64,000 nucleotides of DNA, from NCBI GenBank assembly GCA_035934995.1, contig DASYXI010000002.1, forward strand, positions 1 to 64,000, given 5' to 3'. Made by a program: the position numbers and the translations under genes. This document shows, piece by piece, positions 9,001-17,900 of this stretch (the first letter of the stretch is position 1; each line of letters opens with the position of its first letter). This DNA is from REEB95 sp035934995. Its GTDB lineage: Bacteria > Pseudomonadota > Alphaproteobacteria > ATCC43930 > CGMCC-115725. The notes beneath the pieces are model-generated. The model saw nothing but the letters and a program-made list of their open reading frames with translations, had not been told where the DNA came from and did no database searches.

Positions 9001-9601
9001 CTCGAATGTGTTGGCGGATTTGCGTGGCGGAGTGCGGGTCGAGCATCGACCACAGGAAAATCCAGGCCGGCGGCTTGGCGCCGGGGAGCCGCCGCGCCGA
9101 GGCGGCGGGCAAACGGTGGCGGGCAAAGCGATGGGCGGGCAGCGCGGCCAAAGCACCCCGACAATACGTAGGGCGCGCAAAGACCGCAATGGGAAGCGAC
9201 GCGAAAATTTCGCGCCAGCCGCGCCAATGACGGATTTGCGACAGGTTGTCCGCGCCCATTAACCAGACGAATCTGGTGCGCGGAAAGCGCGCCTGCAAGG
9301 CTTGCAGTGTATCGCGCGTGAAGGCCGTGCCCAGCCGGCTTTCGAGGTCCAACACGCGGATGCGCGGGTGGCGGACCAGGGCGCGCGCGTCGGTTAGCCG
9401 GCGCGCCGCCGGCGCCATGTCTTCGGCCGGCTTGAGCGGGTTTTGGGGCGCCACCAGCCACCACACCTCGTCGAGGCCGAGCCGCCGCAGCGCCTCGAGG
9501 CTCAATTGCACGTGGCCGCGATGGGCAGGGTTGAAAGAGCCGCCGAGCAGGCCGACGCGGCGCGGCGGCGCATGCCCAATGCCGAGCGCGGCGAGCGTCA
9601 G
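8981..9601 (-). CDS. nadD: nicotinate-nucleotide adenylyltransferase, apparent CTG start
   Basis: About 206 residues. It makes deamido-NAD from nicotinate mononucleotide and ATP. The nucleotidyltransferase signature GGSFNPAHRGH is intact near residue 20, and LMGADNLSQIRHW is the second family motif. There is no in-frame ATG, GTG or TTG between the end of proA and the GGSFNPAH motif. The best start is CTG at 9601, whose bases form a CTGA overlap with the proA stop and which is preceded by AGGTG at five bases. An ATT at 9580 is the alternative. Confidence 0.9.
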   Translation of the reverse strand: MTLAALGIGHAPPRRVGLLGGSFNPAHRGHVQLSLEALRRLGLDEVWWLVAPQNPLKPAEDMAPAARRLTDARALVRHPRIRVLDLESRLGTAFTRDTLQALQARFPRTRFVWLMGADNLSQIRHWRGWREIFASLPIAVFARPTYCRGALAALPAHRFARHRLPAASARRLPGAKPPAWIFLWSMLDPHSATQIRQHIRGDRHTA

Positions 9602-10890
9602 GGCCGCACCTGGCCGTCGCCGCGCACGACGTATTTGAAGCTGGTGAGCTGTTCGGCGCCGACCGGTCCGCGCGGCGGCAGTCGGCCGGTCGAGATGCCG
9701 ATCTCGGCGCCCATGCCGAATTCGCCGCCGTCGGCAAACTGGGTCGAGGCGTTGATCAGCACGATCGCGCTATCGACCTCGGTCAGGAATTTCTCCGCCG
9801 CGGTTTTTTCTTCGGTAACGATCGCGTCGGTGTGGTGCGAGCCGTAGTGATTGACGTGGCTGATCGCAGCGTCGAGCCCATCGACAACTTTCACGGCCAG
9901 GATCGCGTCGAGATATTCGGCGTACCAATCCTGCTCGGTCGCGGTCTTGGCGTCGCGGTCGAGCGCGCGCACGTCTTCGTCGCCACGGATCTCGCAACCG
10001 GCGCCGTGCAGATCGGCGAGGATCGGCGGTAGCAGCGCCGCCGCGACGGAGCGATGCACCAGCAGCGTTTCGGCGGCGCCGCACACGCCGGTGCGCCGCA
10101 TCTTGGCGTTGAGCACGATCTTACGCGCCTTGGACGGATCGGCGGCGCGATCGAGATAGACGTGGCACACGCCTTCGAGATGCGCGATCACGGGCAGCCG
10201 GCTTTCGGTTTGTACGCGCTCGATCAGCGAGCGGCCGCCGCGCGGCACGATGACGTCGATCAAATCGTTCATGGCCAGCATATGGCCAACAGCCGCGCGG
10301 TCCGTGGTCGGCACCAGTTGCACCGCAGCGCGCGGCAGCTTGGCGCGTTCGAGGCCAGTCTCGATCGCGGCGACGATCGCGCGCGACGAATGGAAGCTTT
10401 CCGAACCGCCGCGCAAGATCGCGGCATTGCCCGAGCGGATGCACAGGCCGCCGGCGTCGGCGGTCACGTTCGGCCGCGATTCATAGATGATGCCGATCAC
10501 GCCCAAGGGAACACGCACGCGCTCGATCTTCAAGCCGTTGGGCCGTGTCCAGGCGGCGAGCACGGTGCCGATCGGGTCGGGCAGGGATGCGACTTCGGCG
10601 AGGCCGCGGGCCATGGCTTCGATGCGTCCGTCGTCGAGCATCAGCCGGTCGATCATCGCCGGCGACAGTTGCTTGTCGCGCGCCGATTGCAGATCGCGCC
10701 GGTTGGCGTCGGCGATCGTGCCGCGCGTCGCACGGATCGCGGTCGCTGCGTGATTGAGGGCGTCGGTGCGCTGATCGGCCGAAGCGCGGGCGAGGGTCGC
10801 GGCGGCGGCGCGCGCCGCGCGGCCCAGGCCCAGCATCGTTTCGCGGAGCTTTTCGCTCGCCCGTTCGTCGGCGGTTTCGAGCGCGGTCAT
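9598..10890 (-). CDS. proA: gamma-glutamyl phosphate reductase
   Basis: 430 residues. Second step of proline synthesis: NADPH-dependent reduction of glutamyl-5-phosphate to the semialdehyde. The catalytic cysteine region is RRTGVCGAAETLL near residue 285; IYESRPNVTADAGGLC and FADGGEFGMGAEIGIST are family signatures. The ATG overlaps the proB stop as ATGA, and its own stop overlaps nadD. Confidence 0.97.
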   Translation of the reverse strand: MTALETADERASEKLRETMLGLGRAARAAAATLARASADQRTDALNHAATAIRATRGTIADANRRDLQSARDKQLSPAMIDRLMLDDGRIEAMARGLAEVASLPDPIGTVLAAWTRPNGLKIERVRVPLGVIGIIYESRPNVTADAGGLCIRSGNAAILRGGSESFHSSRAIVAAIETGLERAKLPRAAVQLVPTTDRAAVGHMLAMNDLIDVIVPRGGRSLIERVQTESRLPVIAHLEGVCHVYLDRAADPSKARKIVLNAKMRRTGVCGAAETLLVHRSVAAALLPPILADLHGAGCEIRGDEDVRALDRDAKTATEQDWYAEYLDAILAVKVVDGLDAAISHVNHYGSHHTDAIVTEEKTAAEKFLTEVDSAIVLINASTQFADGGEFGMGAEIGISTGRLPPRGPVGAEQLTSFKYVVRGDGQVRP

Positions 10891-12002
10891 TTCACCACCA
10901 GATCGTCGCGGTGGATCATTTCGTCGCGGCCACGGTAGCCGAGGATGGCCTCGATTTCACCGCTTTTGTGCCCGGCGATAGCGCGCGCGTCGGCGCTCGA
11001 ATAGGCCGATAGGCCGCGGGCAAGCTCGTGGCCGTCCTTGGCGCGCACGATCACGGCGTCGCCGCGCTCGAATTCGCCTTCGACGCCGGTCACACCGGCC
11101 GGCAGCAGGCTGGTGCCGCGCTTCAATGCGCGCGCGGCGCCGTCGTCGATCACCAATACGCCGGCCGGATTGACCGCGCCGGCGATCCAGCGCTTGCGCG
11201 CCGTCAGCGGTTCGGCCGCCGGCAAGAACCAGGTTGCGCGCGTGCCTTTGTCGAGCGCGGCGAGCGCGTGCATCGTTTCGCCCTTGGCGATGGCCATGCG
11301 GCAGCCGGCGGCCAAGCAGATGCGCGCCGCCGCGAGCTTGGTCACCATCCCGCCGGACGACGAGCCCGGCGGCGCCTGGCCGGCCATGGCTTCGATCTCC
11401 GGCGTGATCTCGCGGCATTCCGGCACATGCTTGGCGGATTTGTCGCGGCGCGGATCGGCGGTGTAGAGGCCGTCGATATCGGACAATAGGACCAGCGTGT
11501 CGGCGCTGATCATCTGCGCCACGCGCGCCGCCAATCGGTCGTTGTCGCCGAACCGCAGTTCGGCGGTCGCCACAGTATCGTTTTCGTTGATCACCGGCAT
11601 GGCTTCGAGCGCCAGCAGTTGCTCGATGGTGGCGCGCGCATTGAGATGACGGCGACGTTCCTCGGTGTCCTCGGGCGTGAGCAGGATCTGCGCCACGACG
11701 ATGCCGTGCTTCGCGGCGGCGTCCTGATAGACATGCGCGAGGCGAACCTGGCCGGCCGCGGCCGCGGCCTGTTTCTCTTCCAGCCGCAAGGGGCCGGGCG
11801 GCAATTTAAGGTGGCGACGGCCGATGGCGACCGCGCCCGAGGTGACGATCACCACCGACGTGCCGGTCTTGCGCAAAGCGGCGATATCCGCCATCAGTGC
11901 CTCGAGCCAGGCGCGCCGCGGCTCGCCGGTCTTGTCATCGGCCAGCAAGGCCGAGCCGATCTTGACAATGAGGCGCTTCGAGGCGGCGAGCGTCTGGCTC
12001 AT
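10887..12002 (-). CDS. proB: glutamate 5-kinase
   Basis: 371 residues. First and usually feedback-regulated step of proline synthesis. The amino-acid kinase domain occupies about 1-260 (KIGSALL near the N-terminus, INENDTVATAELRFGDND for the substrate site, SSGGMVTKLAAARI), and a C-terminal PUA domain covers about 285-365. It starts with an ATG overlapping the obgE stop region, so obgE, proB, proA and nadD are translationally linked. Confidence 0.97.
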   Translation of the reverse strand: MSQTLAASKRLIVKIGSALLADDKTGEPRRAWLEALMADIAALRKTGTSVVIVTSGAVAIGRRHLKLPPGPLRLEEKQAAAAAGQVRLAHVYQDAAAKHGIVVAQILLTPEDTEERRRHLNARATIEQLLALEAMPVINENDTVATAELRFGDNDRLAARVAQMISADTLVLLSDIDGLYTADPRRDKSAKHVPECREITPEIEAMAGQAPPGSSSGGMVTKLAAARICLAAGCRMAIAKGETMHALAALDKGTRATWFLPAAEPLTARKRWIAGAVNPAGVLVIDDGAARALKRGTSLLPAGVTGVEGEFERGDAVIVRAKDGHELARGLSAYSSADARAIAGHKSGEIEAILGYRGRDEMIHRDDLVVK

Positions 12003-13036
12003 TCGGCCTCCGCCGCCTCGGCAGCTGTCCGCGCCGCCTCTTGTTGTCGCGCTGTACGAACGACGGCGGCAACCGCTTGCATCACGTTGGCGACGCCGGC
12101 GCTTGTTGCCGCGGACATGACCAACGGCTCGTGGCGGCTGGCGCGCTTGAGCGCCTTGCGCTTCTTCTCCATCTCCGCGGCCGGGACCGCATCCGCCTTG
12201 TTGAGCGCGATCAACTCGGTCTTGTCGACGAGGCCGTGGCCATAAGCTTCGAGCTCGACGCGGATGGTGCGCCAGGCGCCGACGACGTCGTCGAGCGTCG
12301 CGTCGATCAAATGCAGGATAGCCGCGCAGCGTTCGACATGACCGAGGAAACGGTGGCCGAGGCCGGTGCCTTCGCTGGCGCCCTCGATCAGTCCGGGCAG
12401 GTCGGCGAGCACGAATTCCTCGTCGTGCACGCGCACGACGCCGAGCTGCGGCTTCAAAGTCGTGAACGGATAGTCGGCGATCTTCGGCTTGGCGCGCGAG
12501 ACCGCGGCAAGCAGGGTCGATTTACCGGCGTTGGGCAAGCCGACGAGGCCGGCATCGGCAATCAGCTTGAGACGCAGCCAAATCCAGCGCTCTTCGCCGG
12601 GCCAACCCTTGCCGGCCTTGCGCGGCGCGCGATTGGTCGCGCTTTTGTAATGCGTGTTGCCGAAGCCGCCGTCGCCGCCTTTGAGCAGCACGCGGCGTTC
12701 ACCGGCGCGCTTGAGGTCGAGCAGGACGTTCTCGTTGTCTTCGTCGAGGATCTGGGTGCCGGCCGGCACGCGCAGCACCAGCGATTCACCGTCAGCGCCG
12801 GAGCGATTGGCGCCCATGCCGTGATGGCCGCCTTCGGCCTTGAAGTGCTGCTGATAGCGGTAGTCGATCAGCGTATTGAGGTTGGCGACGGTCTCGATGA
12901 CGATGTCGCCGCCGCGACCGCCGTCGCCGCCGTCCGGTCCGCCGAACTCGATGAATTTTTCGCGACGAAAGCCCACCGCGCCGGCGCCGCCGTCGCCGCT
13001 CTTGAGAAAGATCTTGGCCTGATCCAGGAATTTCAT
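11999..13036 (-). CDS. obgE: GTPase Obg/CgtA
   Basis: 345 residues. Essential GTPase of large-subunit assembly. The Gly-rich Obg fold fills residues 1-158 (MKFLDQAKIFLKSGDGG; GGDGGRGGDIV), and the G domain has GLPNAGKST, DLPGLIEGASEGTGLG and NKAD. The ATG at 13036 gives the standard N-terminus; 16 extra codons upstream are not conserved. A hairpin lies between it and rpmA. Confidence 0.98.
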   Translation of the reverse strand: MKFLDQAKIFLKSGDGGAGAVGFRREKFIEFGGPDGGDGGRGGDIVIETVANLNTLIDYRYQQHFKAEGGHHGMGANRSGADGESLVLRVPAGTQILDEDNENVLLDLKRAGERRVLLKGGDGGFGNTHYKSATNRAPRKAGKGWPGEERWIWLRLKLIADAGLVGLPNAGKSTLLAAVSRAKPKIADYPFTTLKPQLGVVRVHDEEFVLADLPGLIEGASEGTGLGHRFLGHVERCAAILHLIDATLDDVVGAWRTIRVELEAYGHGLVDKTELIALNKADAVPAAEMEKKRKALKRASRHEPLVMSAATSAGVANVMQAVAAVVRTARQQEAARTAAEAAEAE

Positions 13037-13065
13037 CGGAATTCGGCCGCCTGTCCCCCAAACGA

Positions 13066-13093
13066 AAAGGGGGAATGCGGCCATTCCCCCTTT
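13066..13093 (-). terminator. hairpin between rpmA and obgE, partial terminator
   Basis: A perfect 9-bp inverted repeat GGGGGAATG / CATTCCCCC with a 4-base loop, flanked by AAA and TTT and followed on the minus strand by TTTTCG. It looks like an intrinsic terminator or attenuator that lowers read-through from the ribosomal protein genes into obgE. The flanking runs are short and symmetric, so it could work on either strand. Confidence 0.6.
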
Positions 13094-13133
13094 GTGTTCA
13101 ATCTAGCGCGTCGCGCCGGTTCGGGTGAAGGGC

Positions 13134-13406
13134 CTACTCCGCAGCCTCTGCCGGGCCCGGCTCGACCGACACGAAGGTCCGTCCGGCGCTGGTCGTATGG
13201 AAGCGCACGGCGCCTTCGGTCAGCGCGAACAGGGTGTGGTCGCGGCCCTGGCCGACGTTGCGGCCGGCATGGAATTTCGTGCCGCGCTGCCGCACCAGGA
13301 TGTTGCCCGGCACGACGATCTCGCCGCCGGCGCGCTTCAATCCGAGGCGGCGACCGCGTGAATCGCGACCGTTGCGCGATGAGCCGCCGGCTTTCTTGTG
13401 CGCCAT
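13134..13406 (-). CDS. rpmA: 50S ribosomal protein L27
   Basis: 90 residues starting MAHKKAGGSSRNGRDS, the canonical N-terminus that reaches toward the peptidyl transferase centre. GGEIVVPGNILVRQRGTKFHAG is well conserved. There is no extra N-terminal cleaved extension of the Firmicutes type. rplU lies 11 bases upstream, the universal pairing. Confidence 0.98.
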   Translation of the reverse strand: MAHKKAGGSSRNGRDSRGRRLGLKRAGGEIVVPGNILVRQRGTKFHAGRNVGQGRDHTLFALTEGAVRFHTTSAGRTFVSVEPGPAEAAE

Positions 13407-13417
13407 GAGCGCTCTCC

Positions 13418-13735
13418 TTAGCCGGCCCGAATGCCGGTGATGCGCAGAACCGTCATCGCCTGGCGATGGCCGTTCTTGCGGCGGTAGTTGTGGCGGCGCT
13501 TTTTCTTGAACACCAGAACCTTGTCGCCGAGCTTGTGCTCGAGGACCTTGGCGGTGACCGACGCGCCGGCGATCAGCGGCGCACCGGCTTTCGCTTCCTT
13601 GCCTTCGTCGCCGAGGATGAGAACCTCGTCGAGCGTCACGTCCGAACCCGGCTCGCCCGTGAGCTTCTCGACGAAGATCACGTCGTCCTTGGCGACTCGG
13701 TATTGCTTGCCGCCGGTGCGGATGACAGCGTACAT
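13418..13735 (-). CDS. rplU: 50S ribosomal protein L21
   Basis: 105 residues from MYAVIRTGGKQYRVAKDD; KKKRRHNYRRKNGHRQ near the C-terminus is the rRNA-binding signature. The start at 13735 is the family start; 13 upstream codons are not conserved. First gene of the rplU-rpmA pair, so the promoter should lie in the roughly 140 bases before 13877. Confidence 0.98.
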   Translation of the reverse strand: MYAVIRTGGKQYRVAKDDVIFVEKLTGEPGSDVTLDEVLILGDEGKEAKAGAPLIAGASVTAKVLEHKLGDKVLVFKKKRRHNYRRKNGHRQAMTVLRITGIRAG

Positions 13736-13876
13736 GGTGCGCCCTGAAAAAGAGAACGGACGGGACCGGCCCATCCGTTGGCGCGGACTATAGCCGGGAA
13801 GCGGCGCGTGTCAACGGTTTTGCGCCGCCGCCCGGGGGATTTTCTCCAGCCTTTGCCGAAGGTTAGCGGCCGCCGA

Positions 13877-14125
13877 TCAGTTGCAGACCGGCGAGGGGCC
13901 GGCGTTGACCTGGGACGGCGAGGTGAATGCGCCGGTCGCGGCGCCGGCGAGGCCGCCGGCCGCGGCGCCGAGCGCCGGATTGCCGCCGAGAATCTCGCCT
14001 AAGGCGGCACCACCGCCGGCGCCGATAGCGCCACCCGTGAGGGCGCGACAGCCCGGCGAACTACCGCAAGCCGCAAGCGACAACATGGCGGCCGCGAACA
14101 AGAGCGAGCGGGTAAAAACCATCAT
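13877..14125 (-). CDS. small glycine-zipper lipoprotein
   Basis: 82 residues. A hydrophobic signal peptide ends in the lipobox LAAC, so the mature protein is probably lipid-anchored. The middle is Gly/Ala-rich with GxxxG spacing (GGAIGAGGGAALGEILGG), typical of glycine-zipper proteins that pack in or on the outer membrane. A strong GGAGGG site precedes a double ATG. Function unknown. Confidence 0.8.
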   Translation of the reverse strand: MMVFTRSLLFAAAMLSLAACGSSPGCRALTGGAIGAGGGAALGEILGGNPALGAAAGGLAGAATGAFTSPSQVNAGPSPVCN

Positions 14126-14330
14126 CTCTACCCTCCTTCTGTTGCACGCACAGTGCCGTAACACCGCGACGCTATCCGGTATTCGGGGCTTTCTAGCGGC
14201 GAGTTCGTGGCGGACCCGAAACGGGTCACAAGCGGAAACGGGCCCGTTGCGTCGGCTTTTTCATGGGCGTTGCCACAAGTTTGTTGGGATTGCGGCGAGC
14301 ACGGCGGCTGGTTTAGGCTCCGCGCCCTGC

Positions 14331-14422
<92 letters not shown>

Positions 14423-14954
14423 ATCTTCCCGCTGCATCAACGCTCTGGCGCGGTCGAACGGTCGACCAGCGGCGCGGAACCAAAGCGGAAAACCGCATCT
14501 GTTGCTACGGCTTTGCTACGGGTCGCAGCTCTCTTCGTTTCCGTAATGTGCGCTTGCGGCGAGGCGTCGGCTGCGGACGCCCGCGTCGCAGGCCGAAATG
14601 TTCGCGCGCGGATGGGTCCCTTGAGTGCTACGGCTTTGCTACGGGCGCGTCGCTGCAAATCCGGCGCCTGATTTCGTTTGCGGAGGTGTTAGCCCGCAGC
14701 AATTCAATCCCGAGTTGGTGGCAATGACGGACGCTCGCGGCTACGGCAAAACGGCTCTGGTGGTGCTTGCGTGCAGCTTGACGCCAGTCGCACCGGAATC
14801 GACTCAAGCAGGCGGTATAGTCCGTAATCTCGATGGCAGCTCAAGATTTGGTGGTCAGAACGCGCTGCTCATGGGCTCGGCCTGTCCGAGAACTGAGCGA
14901 CCGTGAGCGGCCCGCAACGATGAGAATTAAATTCCGACCCACGCGACTTGCCCT
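14423..14954. other. gene-free stretch with a 20-bp direct repeat, island edge
   Basis: No convincing gene. The sequence TGCTACGGCTTTGCTACGGG occurs twice, at 14503-14522 and 14626-14645, 123 bases apart, and is itself built of two TGCTACGG-like halves. Short open frames here have poor composition. The stretch separates the tRNA from the convergent NACHT gene and probably marks the junction of core and acquired DNA. Confidence 0.5.
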
Positions 14955-17900
14955 TTAGGGCGTCGCAATTTCCATGACAACCGCGCGCACGAGAAATCCT
15001 TCCGGCACCGCCGTCGCCTGCTGCTCTAACAGGTGCCGCACATTCTCGACCGTCCTCTTGGGGACGCGTTTGCGGCGGCCATCTTCGTGGTACCAATTCG
15101 CGAGATCGAACCAACCGACGAGATAGATTCCAACGGGCGCCCGAAGCTGGACCATATAGTCCTGGACTAACTGCGTCTCCAGCGCGGTGAACAGCTCGGC
15201 GTTCCAACACCCTTTCACCTCGATGACCGCCGTAATCGGATCGAGCGGCTCACCGGTCTCGCTGCGCCGGAGCGTGTTGATCAGGATATCCGTCCGGCGC
15301 CCGACAGGCGCGCCTGCGTTGCGAATGATCTCGACTTCTCGGTTGGCGAAAACCCCAGAGTTCGAAAGATGCTGGCGCAGGTACCGAACAACGACATCGG
15401 AAAACCCGTTTTCATCGATCGGTTGCCATGATTTCGAGTTTCCTTGCCGGTCCCACAGATCACGTTTTGGCGTCTGGGCGCCGTTCAGCTCCACGGAGAA
15501 GCTGTCGAGGACCTCGAGCAGCATCGCCAGCAGATCAGCCGGAGAGGTCACCAGGCGCATGTCGGGTCGATCAGTCAGTGCGAACACTTCACGCATTGTT
15601 AGCGGCGACCAGGTCTTAAGCCGCATCGCGATCCCTGCTCGGCTCAGTTCGAACGGTAGGATTGGCAGATCTGGACGCGCAGCGACGAGACGCCGCAAGG
15701 CGCGCACCGCGGCGTCGGTGCCCATAGACGCCAGAAGGCGTGGCGCGTGGTCCCGCAAATAGGGGATTGCGTCGAACGGGCTGACAAATCCAGACGGCGC
15801 CTGCTCGTCATCCTTCGACGGGAACAGGCGCTCCATCAGTATATAGAGATCGGCAATCGCCTCTTCGCCGATGCCGGCATAGAACGGCGTCTCGAGGCGA
15901 AACTGGCCCGCCGCATTCAGCAGGATCGCGCGCGCCATTTCGTCGTCCTGCCTGAGCCGCGTCCACAGCGCCGGCCAAGCGCGAAGCGGAGCACGCTCGA
16001 GCAGAACCTTGGTGATCTCCACATTGATCTCGCCGGAAGTGCTGAGTGTCGTGACCGCGTGCTCTAGGGCGGGTTCGAACCCTGCGCCGAGCAGCGCGTT
16101 CAGCAGCGCCGAGTATTCGGCCGGCGACAGGTCCGACGCGGTCATTTCTTGGAAGACCGCAACTTTGAATGCTTCGTTTTCCCAACAACCTGCCAGATCC
16201 TGGAGAAAGTGGAACCGCAAGGCGCCGTTCGTCTGACCGCTCGATGAGCGCACGCGCGCCTTTTCCGCATGAATCATTTCCATCACGGCTCCGATGAACT
16301 CGAACGGCGCCTTAGCGAGGGCGTCCTGCGTCACGGCCTGAGCATCTGGGTACTTATCTACGACGCCGTGGCGAGGCAGGCCGACAATTACTGGCGCCCA
16401 TTTCTGCCAAATTTCGGCCGACAACGCTCCGTAGGCATATGGATCCGTCTGCCGGAGCAATAGGAACGCCCGCAGCGCAGCGAGGTCGACTCTGTGCAGC
16501 GGGAGCGGCTGACGTCCGAGCCATGAATCGACTTCGCTCTCCGCCAGCGCCAAATACGGTGCTGCGCCGGCCACGATCCTGGTGCGGATGGATTCCTCCG
16601 CCGAAAGCCAGCCGGGCATTTCGGCGATTACATATTCGAGATCATTCCAGGCGTTGGGGCTGTTCGGCGGGCAGGCGAGCCAGACGTTCAATTCCCACCA
16701 AGCCTTCCACTCGCCGGCTTCGGCACGGCCGAGACAGTCAAGGATTTTTCCAGGAAGGTCGACCACGGACGCCGGCGGGCGTGGATACATGGCAGCGAGC
16801 CGGCGCTCAGATTCAAGATTAGAGCGCATGTTCGCAGCGTCGCTCGAATTCAACTCGATTCCGTCGAGGAGCCAAGAAAAGTGCATGTGAAGCCGCGGCC
16901 AAATCTGCGCCATCTCGTAGATAGCCTCGAAACGCGGCTCATCTTCGGGGGAAAACAAGGCATCGATGGCATTACACAGGCTGCCCTCGTCGAGTCCGGC
17001 GACTGGTGCGTCTCCCCCGGGCGACGTCGACAGCAGCCAATCGAAATCCGCCGGGTCGAGAAGACCAACCTGCCGAAGCCTTCTCGCCAGGATCCGGTCG
17101 ACAGGCGCCGCGAGCCGGGCCCGGAGGAACAGGCGGCGACGATGATCGTCGGTACGCAGATGATTGACGAAGCCTTCGTTGGCCTTGTAGTCGGTGCCGC
17201 GGCACAGTTCGCCGTATTGATGGAGACGAGCGTCGACATGTGCGAGGAAGGCGGCCGTCAACGTGGACTCGTCGAATACCTGCCATGCGCGGTACATAAT
17301 CCCGTCCGCCAGCGTTTTCTCGCGGAACTCACCGCTGATGTTTGCCTTACGGATGTAACCGGTGGCCCATTCAAGCGCCGGCAGCAGATCGGGTGTAGAC
17401 AGCCGCGCCGGCAACCCGGATACGAAATTCGCGAATGCGCCGAAAAAACTCGGATCAGACGGCGTCAGCAGCGCGAAAACCTCCGATGTACTGATTTTCG
17501 CGGGCCACAGCAGATCCAGCGCATATCCCTTAATCTCGTCATGGGGGTCGTCACCCACCCCGGCGTGCAAGAGCGCGAGCACTTGGGAGAGCGCAGATGC
17601 GTCTCCGCAGCGCCGGAGGGCAGCGACGGCCATCGCCCGAACTGCATGGCTGTCGGCACGGTCAAGCACAACGTCCAGGATCTTCGGCTTGAGCTCACTC
17701 AAACCACATCGCTCTGCGATATTGAGTGCAACTCGGCGCGTCGAGGCCCTCAACGATCGCGACGCTATGACTGGCCGCAGCTGTGCCGCGAGGCCGAGAT
17801 GCGCGAGCTTGGCATAGGTCTCGGTCATGCCGAAAAAATGCTCGTAGTAGCGGCCGTGCTCGACATGGTCGAGCATTGAGCGCGCCAAGAGCTCCAGGTC

